Below are positions 15,222 through 24,323 of a DNA stretch of 64,000 bases, piece by piece. The notes below the pieces were generated by a model. That model was not told where the DNA came from and searched no databases. It worked only from the letters and a program-made list of their open reading frames with translations. The translations under genes were made by a program, and so were the position numbers. Within the stretch, counting starts at the first letter, position 1, and each line of letters starts with the position of its first letter. The DNA comes from Pseudoruegeria sp039972875. GTDB taxonomy: Bacteria; Pseudomonadota; Alphaproteobacteria; Rhodobacterales; Rhodobacteraceae. The DNA lies in NCBI GenBank assembly GCA_039972875.1, contig JBDWMA010000011.1, positions 40,756-104,755 of the forward strand, in the 5' to 3' direction.

Positions 15222-17618
15222 TTAGCCGCGCAACGTGCCGCCTGTCGCTTTTTCGACTTTGGACACGATCTTTGCAGACACAGCTTCGATGTCTTTTTCT
15301 GTCAAAGTCTGCAGGGTCGGCTGAATGCGCACAGCGATTGCAAGGGATTTCTTATCCTCACCAAGGGAACCGCCGATAAATTCATCAAACACACGGACAC
15401 TTTCAATCAGAGCTTTATCCGCCCCCACTGCAGCATTTACTAGCGTTAAGGCCTCTACTTTGGTGTCTACAACAAATGCAAAATCACGTTCAACCGCCTG
15501 AAAATCGCTGGCTTTCAGCGCAGGGCGGGTGGTTGTGTTTTTACGTGGTAACGGGATGTTGTCGGCATGTATGGCAAAGGCAACGACGGGGCCTTTGACG
15601 TCCATCGCTGCGATTGCTTTGGGATGCAATTCACCAAACCCAGCCAGAACCTTTTTAGGTCCCAAACAGATTTTGCCAGAGCGACCAGGATGCCACCACG
15701 TGTTCATGCCACGCAGGATTTGCACTTTTGCAGGTGCGCCAAGGGCCCCAAGGATCGCTTCGGCGTCCGCTTTGGCGTCATAAACGTCCACCGGACGTCG
15801 TGTGCCGTGTACGTCTTTTGGACCAGTGTGCCCCACCAAAATACCTGTGATCAGCACTTCTTGGTCCTCAGGCTCGCCGCCATGGAACGCGGGACCAACT
15901 TCGAACAAAGCTAAATCCATATAACCACGGGCCTGATTGCGGGCCGCAGCCTGTAACAAACCCGGCAACAAAGAGGGGCGCATATGGCTCATCTCTGAGG
16001 AAATCGGGTTCGACAGTTTGCTCGCATCAGATCCACCGCCAAATGCGGCGGCGCTGGTTTGGTCGATAAAGCTATAAGTGACGCATTCATTGTACCCTAA
16101 AGAGGCGGCTGTGCGGCGCGCCATACCTTCGCGTTTCTGCGAGGCCGTCAGGATGGCACGTGGGACGCCAATCTGTGTGCGTCCCAAAGGTTTGCCTTCG
16201 AGCTTCGTTAGGGACGCCACACGGGCGACTTCTTCGACGAGATCGGCCTCTCCAAGAACGTCTGGACGCCAACTTGGAACGGATGCCATGTCACCATCCA
16301 ACACAAAGCCCAAAGCCTCTAGTGTTGCACGTTGGGTTGCCGCCGGAATTTCCATTCCGACCAATGATTGCACGCGATCTGTGTCGAGGCGATAGGCGCG
16401 GGATACGTCTGGTACGGCACCAGCGGTCACCACATTGGACGGCGTCCCGCCGCAGAGATCGATAATCATCGCGGTGGCTTGCTCGATCGCTTGCGCGTTG
16501 AAGGCTGGGTCAATTCCGCGTTCGTTGCGATAGCGTGCGTCAGAGTTGATTTTCAAGGCACGGCCGGTTTTTGCAATTTGGATGGTGTCCCAGATCGCAG
16601 CTTCGACAAACACGTTGGTTGTGTCTTCGGTACAACCGGTGGCCAATCCGCCCATTATGCCTGCAACACTTTCGACGCCACGGTCATCAGAGATCACAAC
16701 CATACCGTCGGTAAAACTGTATTCTTTTTCATCCAACCCAATCAGGGTCTCGCCAGCTTTGGCCCGATGAACGCGCAGATTCCCGGTGACCTTATCGGCG
16801 TCAAAAACATGCAGCGGGCGGTTTTGGTCGTAGGTGAAGAAGTTCGTTACATCCACAAGTGCGGAAATTGGGCGCAGACCAATCGCCTTGAGCCGTTTCT
16901 GCAGCCATTCAGGGGATGGCCCGTTTTTTACACCTTTGATCAAACGGCCCATAAAGACCGGCGCGTCATTCAGCGTGTCTTCGTCGATGGTCACAGTCAG
17001 CGGGCTGTCGAATGCGCCCGCAACCTGAACATCTTTAGCAGGTTTCAAAGTACCCAAACCACGGGCTGCCAGATCGCGGGCAATGCCACGAATACCCAAT
17101 GCATCGGGGCGATTTGGGGTGATGGCAATCTCGATCATCGGATCGACTTTGTCCGGAGAGTTCACTGCCAGCCAATCAACGAACTTGTCACCAACTTCAC
17201 CAGAGGCCAGCTCAATGATGCCGTCATGTTCGTCGGACAGTTCCATTTCCCGTTCAGAGGCCATCATGCCGTGGCTTTCGATGCCGCGAATTTTGCCGAT
17301 CTGAATGGTGGTGTCGATGCCGGGCACATAGACGCCGGGTTTGGCGACGACGACTGTGATGCCTTCGCGGGCATTGGGGGCACCGCAGATGATCTGCTTC
17401 ATGCCCTCATCGGTGCGCACCTGACAGACACGCAGGCGGTCCGCATCGGGATGCTTTTCAGCGCTTTCGACGTAGCCAAGCGTAAAGGCCGCCAGAGTAT
17501 CGGCAGGGTTAACGATGTCCTCAACCTCAAGCCCCAGATCGGTCAGGGCATAGGCGATGTCATCGACGGAGGCATTTGTGTCGAGGTGTTCTTTTAGCCA
17601 GGAGAGTGTGAATTTCAT
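15222..17618 (-). CDS. pheT: Phenylalanyl-tRNA synthetase beta subunit
   Basis: Large subunit of the alpha2-beta2 enzyme charging tRNA-Phe. 798 residues, standard for the bacterial form. A tRNA-binding OB domain lies at about 39-150, then the B3/B4 region with editing residues, the B5 domain, the catalytic-like core (GYNECVTYSFID) and a C-terminal anticodon-binding FDX-ACB domain. Its start overlaps the stop of an unrelated small gene that separates it from pheS. Confidence 0.96.
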   Translation of the reverse strand: MKFTLSWLKEHLDTNASVDDIAYALTDLGLEVEDIVNPADTLAAFTLGYVESAEKHPDADRLRVCQVRTDEGMKQIICGAPNAREGITVVVAKPGVYVPGIDTTIQIGKIRGIESHGMMASEREMELSDEHDGIIELASGEVGDKFVDWLAVNSPDKVDPMIEIAITPNRPDALGIRGIARDLAARGLGTLKPAKDVQVAGAFDSPLTVTIDEDTLNDAPVFMGRLIKGVKNGPSPEWLQKRLKAIGLRPISALVDVTNFFTYDQNRPLHVFDADKVTGNLRVHRAKAGETLIGLDEKEYSFTDGMVVISDDRGVESVAGIMGGLATGCTEDTTNVFVEAAIWDTIQIAKTGRALKINSDARYRNERGIDPAFNAQAIEQATAMIIDLCGGTPSNVVTAGAVPDVSRAYRLDTDRVQSLVGMEIPAATQRATLEALGFVLDGDMASVPSWRPDVLGEADLVEEVARVASLTKLEGKPLGRTQIGVPRAILTASQKREGMARRTAASLGYNECVTYSFIDQTSAAAFGGGSDASKLSNPISSEMSHMRPSLLPGLLQAAARNQARGYMDLALFEVGPAFHGGEPEDQEVLITGILVGHTGPKDVHGTRRPVDVYDAKADAEAILGALGAPAKVQILRGMNTWWHPGRSGKICLGPKKVLAGFGELHPKAIAAMDVKGPVVAFAIHADNIPLPRKNTTTRPALKASDFQAVERDFAFVVDTKVEALTLVNAAVGADKALIESVRVFDEFIGGSLGEDKKSLAIAVRIQPTLQTLTEKDIEAVSAKIVSKVEKATGGTLRG

Positions 17619-18070
17619 AACTTTTCTTCCTGAGGATAGCTCGGTTTATATTTGCGATGGTTTCTGGGGGTAGCAAACATTGACCAAGTCAGTGCGTCGT
17701 TTCGCATTTCCCAAATCATCTTGTTGTAGCATGTCATGAGTTTTATGAACGCCGGGTGTCCAGCTGTTTCAACATGGATTAAGACTTCCTGTGCACTCGC
17801 GAACTCGGTGAAATATTTACCCGCACATTCCAAACTTTCCTTTGAGCCATAAATTGTAAGGACGCCTAAGTTGCGTTGGAAACCCATATAATCTTGCGCA
17901 ACTTCAGTGTGTGCTTCGTTTGGGCAAGGGCATTGGCTCAGGAATTCACGATATGCATCGCGTTTCCTGTCCAGAATAATTTCAGTTTGTGCGTAGATTT
18001 TACCGAGAAGGAAAGTGGCCAGACTAAGTAATATTCCTCCAACACCCAAAATCAATGAGGTAAAGCTCAC
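17615..18070 (-). CDS. Unknown single-span membrane protein lodged between pheS and pheT
   Basis: Not recognised. 151 residues: an N-terminal membrane span (about 5-28, LILGVGGILLSLATFLLGKIYA) followed by a charged, helical-looking cytosolic part starting ILDRKRDAYREFLSQCPCPNE. The build, one span then a Lys/Arg-Asp-Ala-Tyr helix, resembles the many small accessory proteins with an N-terminal anchor and helical domain. The start overlaps the pheS stop and the stop overlaps the pheT start, both as 4-bp ATGA junctions, so it is fully embedded in the operon. It has six cysteines, more than usual for a cytosolic domain of this size. Confidence 0.7.
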   Translation of the reverse strand: MSFTSLILGVGGILLSLATFLLGKIYAQTEIILDRKRDAYREFLSQCPCPNEAHTEVAQDYMGFQRNLGVLTIYGSKESLECAGKYFTEFASAQEVLIHVETAGHPAFIKLMTCYNKMIWEMRNDALTWSMFATPRNHRKYKPSYPQEEKL

Positions 18071-19155
18071 TTGCTCAGCCCGCCGTGCAAGGTCGGCATA
18101 TCCAGTGCACCGAAACCATAGTGGCGCAGCCAGCGCAGGTCGCTATCAAAGAACGCGCGCAGGTCGGGGATACCGTATTTCAGCATGGCCAGACGGTCGA
18201 TACCGATGCCAAAAGCAAAGCCTTGGTATTCATCGGGATCCACACCGGCGGAACGCAACACATGCGGGTGCACCATGCCAGAGCCTAAGATCTCCATCCA
18301 GTCGTCGCCCACGCCAACCTTAAGCTGGCCCTTGTCCCAGCTACAGCGCAGATCAACCTCGGCAGAGGGTTCGGTAAAGGGGAAGTGGCTGGCGCGAAAA
18401 CGCAGCTCTACGTCGTCGACTTCGAAAAACGCCCGGCAGAATTCCTCAAGCGTCCATTTCAGGTTCGCCATGGAAATGTCTTTGCCAATCGCCAGACCTT
18501 CGATCTGGTGGAACATAGGTGTGTGTGTTTGGTCGTAATCGGAGCGATAAACACGCCCAGGCGCAATTACGCGGATCGGCGCGCCGTTCTTTTCCATCGA
18601 CCGGATTTGAACAGGGCTGGTGTGGGTGCGCAGCACGTGGGGGGCGCGGTCATCATCCGCATCGCGGTGCATGTAGAACGTGTCGAATTCCTGCCGTGCA
18701 GGGTGGTGCGGCGGGATGTTCAAGGCGTCAAAGTTGTACCAATCGGTTTCAATCTGCGGACCTTCAGCCACAGCAAATCCCATGTCGGCAAAAATCGCGC
18801 TGATTTCCTCGGACACCTGACTGATCGGGTGTATCGTACCCGCAGGGCGGGCAGAACTGCGACCGGGTAGGGTCACGTCCAAGGTTTCGGTTGCCAGACG
18901 TGCATCCAGCGCGGCATCCGCCAACGCGGATTTTTTCGCAACCAAGGCTGTGTTGATCTCATCCTTAAGAGCGTTCAGCGCCGGACCGGCCACCTGACGC
19001 TCTTCGGGGGTCATTTTTCCCAGCGCGCGCATTTTCAGGCTGACTTCGCCCTTTTTGCCAATCGCGCTTACACGCAGTTCTTCTAGTGTGGATTCCTCTG
19101 CGGCGGCGTCAATCGCGGCCAAAATCCGGCTCTTCAGCTCAGTCAATCCGTCCAT
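18067..19155 (-). CDS. pheS: Phenylalanyl-tRNA synthetase alpha subunit
   Basis: Catalytic subunit of PheRS. 362 residues. The N-terminal coiled coil (residues 1-90, tRNA binding) precedes the class II core with motif 2 (VYRSDYDQTHTPMFHQIEGLAI) and motif 3 (GFAFGIGIDRLAMLKYGIPDLR). Usually followed directly by pheT; here a 151-residue gene intervenes with overlaps on both sides. Confidence 0.96.
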   Translation of the reverse strand: MDGLTELKSRILAAIDAAAEESTLEELRVSAIGKKGEVSLKMRALGKMTPEERQVAGPALNALKDEINTALVAKKSALADAALDARLATETLDVTLPGRSSARPAGTIHPISQVSEEISAIFADMGFAVAEGPQIETDWYNFDALNIPPHHPARQEFDTFYMHRDADDDRAPHVLRTHTSPVQIRSMEKNGAPIRVIAPGRVYRSDYDQTHTPMFHQIEGLAIGKDISMANLKWTLEEFCRAFFEVDDVELRFRASHFPFTEPSAEVDLRCSWDKGQLKVGVGDDWMEILGSGMVHPHVLRSAGVDPDEYQGFAFGIGIDRLAMLKYGIPDLRAFFDSDLRWLRHYGFGALDMPTLHGGLSK

Positions 19156-19229
19156 CGGGTCTTTCCCTTTTGATCGAGAAATGCCCTATCACAGACAGGG
19201 TTCAATGCAAGGGGGCGGTGGCAATGCCT

Positions 19230-20306
19230 TTAGCAGGCGATGCGGAAAAGCGCTCCTTCGGATCGATTCAAGGTTGGCCGCGCAGTTGATCCATAGGTTT
19301 TGGGATTGGTTTGCAAATCCGGGAAGAGGGCATAGATCTCGGCGGCGGTGTCTGCTGCCAGTTCACCCAAGGTGTGATGACCGGGGAAATAGCTTTCGCT
19401 TGGGGCATCATTGGCGAAGACAATTTGATGTTGGTCAAACATAAGATGAACATAAGTCACCTCAGCGCAGGGCACCGGGCGGACGTTAAAATCATCGATG
19501 AGGAACTTTGCAGCAACAAGTACCTCTTCAGCACCGAACATCAGTTCTGCTCGCCAATCGGTACACAACATGCGGTGCTGCGGTGAGACATGAAGGTCCG
19601 TGCTGTTGCCGTAAGCACCGGCCCTGATGCGGATCGGAGCAAAATCGCCCGTGCCGCTAACCGTCGACTGTCCAATCCATCGCAGAGGTTGAAGGTCTTG
19701 ATCCTGCGTTAATATGAGATCGCCTGCCTTTAGAGTTTCTATGGGCCGGGGGCCTGACTGTGTTTGGATCATCGTTCCTGCAACGAAACAGGCAATACCG
19801 CTGTCGCCGGGGTTAACGGTGCCATAGGTAAGCTCGTTAGGATCTGGTTGATTGAACTGCAGCGTCGTGGTGGTTGCATTTGGACCAACCAAAACGGCAA
19901 GGTTTTCAGAGACCGCACCATCCGCAGCGCCACCACTTGCAATCATATCTGTCGCGTCTTGGCCAATGTCGTAGTAGTCGATAACGACATTGTTCGTGCC
20001 CGACACATCGGTCAGCGCAAACGAATCATAGTTTCCATCAGATGTTGAATTTGGATCCGTTAACAGAATTGGAAAATCGTCTGCGGAAATGATATAGACC
20101 ATCTCATTGACATTCGCATCAAATGTAACTTGTACATCGGGATGATCAAGCGCGATGTCGATCCCATGTGTGCCATTGTTGTAATAGAAAGAAACGACAA
20201 AATCGCTGGGGTCTTCTCCTGCGTCGAGAGCAACTTCCAAAAATTCGCTGACACCACTGCTAGCGGCGTATGCATTTGAATAGTGAAGTTCGCTAATTCG
20301 AGCCAT
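19230..20306 (-). CDS. Hint-domain protein with N-terminal lamin-tail-like domain
   Basis: 358 residues. The N-terminus ISELHYSNAYAASSGVSEFLEVA looks like a lamin-tail-type beta domain, as found on secreted calcium-dependent proteins. A Hint module begins at Cys173 (IACFVAGTMIQTQSGPRP), continues through GDLILTQDQDLQPLRWIGQ and the conserved His block DLHVSPQHRML near 235-243. In Rhodobacteraceae such Hint proteins are common, often exported by type I secretion, and may self-cleave at the cysteine. No C-terminal intein block with an extein is seen, so splicing is not expected. The gene stands alone between pheS and rplT. Confidence 0.75.
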   Translation of the reverse strand: MARISELHYSNAYAASSGVSEFLEVALDAGEDPSDFVVSFYYNNGTHGIDIALDHPDVQVTFDANVNEMVYIISADDFPILLTDPNSTSDGNYDSFALTDVSGTNNVVIDYYDIGQDATDMIASGGAADGAVSENLAVLVGPNATTTTLQFNQPDPNELTYGTVNPGDSGIACFVAGTMIQTQSGPRPIETLKAGDLILTQDQDLQPLRWIGQSTVSGTGDFAPIRIRAGAYGNSTDLHVSPQHRMLCTDWRAELMFGAEEVLVAAKFLIDDFNVRPVPCAEVTYVHLMFDQHQIVFANDAPSESYFPGHHTLGELAADTAAEIYALFPDLQTNPKTYGSTARPTLNRSEGALFRIAC

Positions 20307-20475
20307 GCTGTGTCATACCCTTGCGCGATTCGTTGATTATAAAAGACTATGTCACCTGATATAATTACGAATTTGGGTCAGATTTTGACCAAAACGGGAC
20401 ATCTACTGGATCGACGTATTTGTCGTCCAGGATATGCAAGGTTGTTGTCGGTTCTAAGGGGAATTTTTTAAAGAA

Positions 20476-20506
20476 AAAGCCGCTACCGAATTCACGGTGC
20501 GGCTTT
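20476..20506 (-). terminator. Rho-independent terminator of rpmI-rplT
   Basis: AAAGCCGC and GCGGCTTT form the stem with CCG/CGG extending it around an interior mismatch. Reading the minus strand it is followed by TTTTTCTTT, as expected downstream of rplT. A T-run on the other side makes it possibly bidirectional. Confidence 0.75.
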
Positions 20507-20515
20507 AATTTTTTT

Positions 20516-20534
20516 GTTTGATCAAGGATCAAAC
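20516..20534. repeat. 8-bp palindrome in the rplT 3' region
   Basis: GTTTGATC-AAG-GATCAAAC, between the rplT stop and its terminator. The core resembles an FNR box but the spacer is 5 nt, and it lies behind a gene rather than before one. Confidence 0.3.
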
Positions 20535-20547
20535 CAAGGTGCTTGTA

Positions 20548-20913
20548 TTAAGCAGCCAATGCAGCTTGTGCTTTTTCAACGATTGCACCGAATGCTTCGG
20601 GCTCGTGAACAGCCAAGTCAGCCAGAACTTTACGGTCAACTTCAACGCCAGCCAATGTCAGGCCGTTGATGAAGCGAGAGTATGTCAGGCTTTCGTCGTG
20701 GCTGCGAACAGCAGCGTTAATGCGCTGGATCCACAGGGCACGGAAATTCCGTTTACGCTGTTTGCGGTCGCGTGTGGCGTATTGGTTCGCCTTATCGACA
20801 GCTTGTGTTGCAGTACGGAAGAGGTTTTTGCGGCGGCCATAGTAACCTTTGGCGGCTTTAACAACCTTCTTGTGACGGGCGTGGGTAACTTTACCGGATG
20901 TTACGCGAGACAT
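20548..20913 (-). CDS. rplT: 50S ribosomal protein L20
   Basis: 121 residues with the basic start MSRVTSGKVTHARHKKVVK and the block FRALWIQRINAAVR, typical of L20, which is needed early in 50S assembly. It follows rpmI by 12 bp. infC, often first in this operon, is not adjacent here. Confidence 0.97.
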   Translation of the reverse strand: MSRVTSGKVTHARHKKVVKAAKGYYGRRKNLFRTATQAVDKANQYATRDRKQRKRNFRALWIQRINAAVRSHDESLTYSRFINGLTLAGVEVDRKVLADLAVHEPEAFGAIVEKAQAALAA

Positions 20914-20925
20914 ATCATCCCCTCC

Positions 20926-21126
20926 TTAGCGAGCGTAGGGCATCATCGACTTGACGATTTTCGCGTCAGGAGCCGAAAGCGTTGTGGTGCCGCGCGCATT
21001 GCGCAGGAATTTGTTGGACCGTTTGATCATACCGTGACGCTTGCCAGCTTGGCCTGCTTTCACGTGACCATTTGCAGTCACTTTAAAGCGCTTCTTCGCG
21101 CTTGATTTGGTCTTCATCTTGGGCAT
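20926..21126 (-). CDS. rpmI: 50S ribosomal protein L35
   Basis: 66 residues, MPKMKTKSSAKKRFKV and GKRHGMIKRSNKFLRNARGTT, the L35 pattern. The ATG at 21126 follows a GGAGACGGAA ribosome site; the longer frame from 21177 adds a non-homologous leader. Operon with rplT. Confidence 0.96.
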   Translation of the reverse strand: MPKMKTKSSAKKRFKVTANGHVKAGQAGKRHGMIKRSNKFLRNARGTTTLSAPDAKIVKSMMPYAR

Positions 21127-21245
21127 TTCCGTCTCCTCAAAGTCAGATCGGTTTACACGCGACTCGGCATGCCACATAAGCCGGGCGCGTGGTTGAAGTG
21201 GGGCGTATAGGTGGGAATCGTCAGGCTGGCAAGGGCGAAAGCGCC

Positions 21246-21470
21246 CTATCTGAGGTATTTCCCAACGGCATTGATAAAGGCATCGGGGATCGTATGCAGT
21301 TGCAACCCGCCTGGGGTTTCGCGTGCGGCGTAAATGATCATGGCACCTGCGATCACGATAAGAATGGCCGACAGGCGAGGCGCTTGTTTATCGATGATGG
21401 CGCTGATGGCGGATGGGATAGCAAAGGCAAGAAGAGTGACCCCAATGATGTAATACAGGTCAATATCCAT
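21246..21470 (-). CDS. Small two-span membrane protein
   Basis: Unrecognised 74-residue protein with two hydrophobic segments (about 6-26 and 34-50) separated by DKQAPR, then a polar tail. It follows pykA by 41 bp on the same strand, so may be transcribed with it. Function unknown. Confidence 0.55.
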   Translation of the reverse strand: MDIDLYYIIGVTLLAFAIPSAISAIIDKQAPRLSAILIVIAGAMIIYAARETPGGLQLHTIPDAFINAVGKYLR

Positions 21471-21511
21471 GCGCTTTGCTCTCCCGGTTTGTTTTATCCG
21501 ATTTTGTTAGC

Positions 21512-22969
21512 TTATTCGGCTTCGGACGCGAAGATCAACCGCTCTTCGCAGGGGGCAACACGCAGAATATTTGTTGTGCCCGGTGTATTAAAGGGAACAC
21601 CTGCTGTCACAACAATATTGTCGGTGGTTTCTGCATAACCCAAATCGCGTGCCGCACGTGCTGCGCCAACCACGGCCATCTTGAACCGGTCAACAGCGCC
21701 CGTCACAACGCAGTTTGTCCCCCAGCTTAGGCTGAGTTGTCGCGCGGTGCTCACCTCTGTTGTGATGCCGATGATCGGAACAGCCGGGCGTTCACGGGCG
21801 ACCAACAAAGCAGTCGTACCAGATTGTGTAAAGCAACAGATCGCTTTGATGTCAGCAGTTTCGGCGATTTCGCGTGCAGCTGAAACAATCCCGTCCGCAA
21901 TCGAGGACCGGTGGTCGCCGATCAGCGCGGTGCGAGATGCGTCAATCACAGCGCGATAGTTTGGATCACTTTCAACTTCGACCGCGACGTTGTTCATTGT
22001 TGTCACTGCTTCGATTGGGAAATCACCAGCTGCGGACTCAGCGGACAACATGATGGCGTCTGTGCCTTCATAAATTGCCGTCGCAACATCGGAGACCTCA
22101 GCGCGGGTGGGCATTGGGCTTTCGATCATGCTTTCCAGCATCTGTGTCGCTACAATTACAGGCTTTGCAGCGGCGCGGCATTTGCGGATCAAACGTTTCT
22201 GAATTGGCGGTACATTTTGCACGGGCAGTTCAACACCCAGGTCGCCACGGGCGACCATGATGCCATCACTTACGTCAAGAATGCGCTCGAAATCTTTGAC
22301 GGCAGCGGGCTTCTCGATCTTGGACAAGATCGCAGCACGCCCCATCGCCAGATCGCGGGCTTCGCGGACGTCATCAGCACGCTGCACAAAGCTAAGCGCA
22401 AGCCAGTCGACACCAAGTTCGCATACAAACTCCAGATCTTTGCGGTCTTTGTCAGACAGCGCGGCAACTGGTAGAACCACATCGGGCACGTTAACGCCTT
22501 TGCGGTTTGAAATTGTACCGCCAACGGTGACGGTGCAATTGGCAAAATCTGCGCCACATTCTTCGACCAAAAGGCGGATTTTACCGTCATTGACCAAAAG
22601 GCTGGTCCCGGCCTCTAGGGCTGCAAAAATTTCTGGATGTGGGAGTTGCACCCGCGCTTTGTCGCCCTCAGTCGGGTCTAGATCCATGCGGAATTTGTCA
22701 CCCACAGCCAGATCTTCAGCGTCATTGGCGAATTTGCCTACGCGAAGCTTTGGTCCCTGCAGGTCGGCAAGAATTGCGATGGGAGCGCCAAGGTCGGCTT
22801 CTACCTTGCGGATGATTTCATGACGGACACGAATTTCATCGTGTTCACCGTGGCTCATGTTTAAACGGAATACATCCGCGCCGGCTTCGGCCAGTGCGCG
22901 GATCATTTTATAATCGTCGGATGCGGGGCCCAGTGTGGCCACGATCTTTACATTGCGAAGGCGTTTCAT
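21512..22969 (-). CDS. pykA: Pyruvate kinase
   Basis: Converts phosphoenolpyruvate and ADP to pyruvate and ATP. 485 residues from the ATG at 22969 (MKRLRNVKIVATLGPAS), which has a GAGG site; an ATG nine codons earlier is less likely. Active-site landmarks are LNMSHG, the lysine in LSKIEKPAAV and GIMVARGDLGVELP. The C-terminal domain ends in the usual VVTAGVPFNTPGTTN block. Confidence 0.95.
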   Translation of the reverse strand: MKRLRNVKIVATLGPASDDYKMIRALAEAGADVFRLNMSHGEHDEIRVRHEIIRKVEADLGAPIAILADLQGPKLRVGKFANDAEDLAVGDKFRMDLDPTEGDKARVQLPHPEIFAALEAGTSLLVNDGKIRLLVEECGADFANCTVTVGGTISNRKGVNVPDVVLPVAALSDKDRKDLEFVCELGVDWLALSFVQRADDVREARDLAMGRAAILSKIEKPAAVKDFERILDVSDGIMVARGDLGVELPVQNVPPIQKRLIRKCRAAAKPVIVATQMLESMIESPMPTRAEVSDVATAIYEGTDAIMLSAESAAGDFPIEAVTTMNNVAVEVESDPNYRAVIDASRTALIGDHRSSIADGIVSAAREIAETADIKAICCFTQSGTTALLVARERPAVPIIGITTEVSTARQLSLSWGTNCVVTGAVDRFKMAVVGAARAARDLGYAETTDNIVVTAGVPFNTPGTTNILRVAPCEERLIFASEAE

Positions 22970-23105
22970 ACTGCCTCGTTCCTCGTCTCGGTTCAAATTT
23001 TTCGGTGGGCCGCCTGCTATATGGCCTAAATGTTAGCGTGTGACAACTGGCGCTTTGGTAAAAGCTGCCTTATCTGAGTGTGGAGCACATCAGAATGACA
23101 GGCCT

Positions 23106-23873
23106 ATGACACATCAGTCTTTCGAAATTATTGGCGAGGATCGCAAATCTCCTTGGGTAATAACCTGTGATCACGCGACAAATAGGGTTCCTGCTGAAAT
23201 AAGTGGCGGGTCTCTTGGTTTGCCCGACGCGGATATGGCGCGTCATATCGCATATGATGTTGGCGCGGCTGGTTTGACACGCGCTTTGGCAGACAGGCTT
23301 AATGCAGCGGCGGTATTGTCAGATTTTTCGCGGTTGGTGATCGACCCGAACCGGGGTGAAGATGACCCAACCCTATTAATGAAGCTCTACGATGGGTCGG
23401 TGATTCCGGCCAACCGAACAGCAGACATAGCCGAGCGAGAGCGACGATTGAATGCTTATCATCGTCCCTATCATGCTGCGTTAGAGCGCGTGATTGCCGG
23501 GCGCTCGGATTGTGCGATTCTTGCGGTTCACAGTTTTACACCCAAACTGGCAGGTCGGAGTCCAAGGCCTTGGCATGTCGGTGTGTTGCATGCGCCGGCG
23601 GAACCTCGACTGGCATTGCCTCTGATTGCCAAGCTGCAGCAAGAAGCGGATCTGTGCATCGGGGACAATGAGCCTTACTCAGGTTATCTTGAGGGGGATT
23701 CGATGGATCGACATGGGTTGCAACACAATCGCCCTCATGTGTTGATTGAATTGCGTAATGATCTCATCGAAACGAATGGGCAGCAGCAGGCTTGGGCGGA
23801 TCGCCTTGCGCCAATCTTGCAAGACACACTTGAGGCCGCCGGACTGGCAATAAAGGAGAACTGTTATGGATGA
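23106..23873 (+). CDS. N-formylglutamate amidohydrolase family protein
   Basis: 255 residues of the FGase family (Pfam N-formylglutamate amidohydrolase). Metal-binding type motifs are seen in WVITCDHATNRVP, DVGAAGLT and AILAVHSFTPKL, and HVLIELRNDLI closes the fold. Members hydrolyse N-formyl-L-glutamate in histidine breakdown, but no hut genes are nearby, so the substrate is uncertain. The start at 23106 is chosen over an ATG 22 codons upstream, because homologous sequence begins there. The next gene overlaps its end. Confidence 0.78.
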   Translation: MTHQSFEIIGEDRKSPWVITCDHATNRVPAEISGGSLGLPDADMARHIAYDVGAAGLTRALADRLNAAAVLSDFSRLVIDPNRGEDDPTLLMKLYDGSVIPANRTADIAERERRLNAYHRPYHAALERVIAGRSDCAILAVHSFTPKLAGRSPRPWHVGVLHAPAEPRLALPLIAKLQQEADLCIGDNEPYSGYLEGDSMDRHGLQHNRPHVLIELRNDLIETNGQQQAWADRLAPILQDTLEAAGLAIKENCYG

Positions 23874-24162
23874 TCAAACACGTTTAGAACTTGAGGCGGC
23901 TGCGTTTCGTCGGCTCCGGGACCATTTGGCGAAACGGACGGATGTTCAGAATATTGATATGATGAATCTTGCCGGATTTTGCCGCAACTGTTTGTCCCGA
24001 TGGTATCAAGAAGCAGCTGCGGACAAGGGCATCGAGATGAGCAAGGATGAAGGACGAGAAGTGTTCTACGGCATGCCATTTGCAGAGTGGAAAGAGCGCT
24101 ATCAGACGGATGCGTCTGACGCCCAGAAGGCTGCCTTTGAGATTGCGCACAAACAGATTTGA
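23866..24162 (+). CDS. DUF1244 family protein
   Basis: 98 residues. The block MNLAGFCRNCLSRWYQEAA and YGMPFAEWKERYQ identify DUF1244, a small cytosolic helical family of unknown function with a conserved CxxC. The ATG has AAAGGAGAAC upstream and the start overlaps the preceding gene by 8 bp. Confidence 0.85.
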   Translation: MDDQTRLELEAAAFRRLRDHLAKRTDVQNIDMMNLAGFCRNCLSRWYQEAAADKGIEMSKDEGREVFYGMPFAEWKERYQTDASDAQKAAFEIAHKQI

Positions 24163-24323
24163 GGGCCGGATTACGGTCTGATATCTTGAGCGAAGCGTAT
24201 TTAAAACACCGTCAACATACTAATTCCCAAATGGAAACAGTGTGTTGATTGGTGTCTTTAATTGATTTTATTTCATTAACGGTTTATTAATGCCCAATTG
24301 TTGCCGCATTTTGGAGTGGTTTT

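Noticed and set aside
16368..17597. 409-codon open frame on the plus strand
   Set aside because: It lies wholly antisense to pheT, has no recognised domain, and reflects the codon pattern of the real gene.
19230..20306. Intein within a host protein
   Set aside because: The Hint block starts with CFVAGT but there is no downstream HN-plus-extein junction and no host enzyme split around it.
20516..20534. FNR-like box GATC palindrome after rplT
   Set aside because: The spacing between TTGAT and ATCAA is 5 nt rather than 4, and it lies downstream of a ribosomal gene, beside its terminator.
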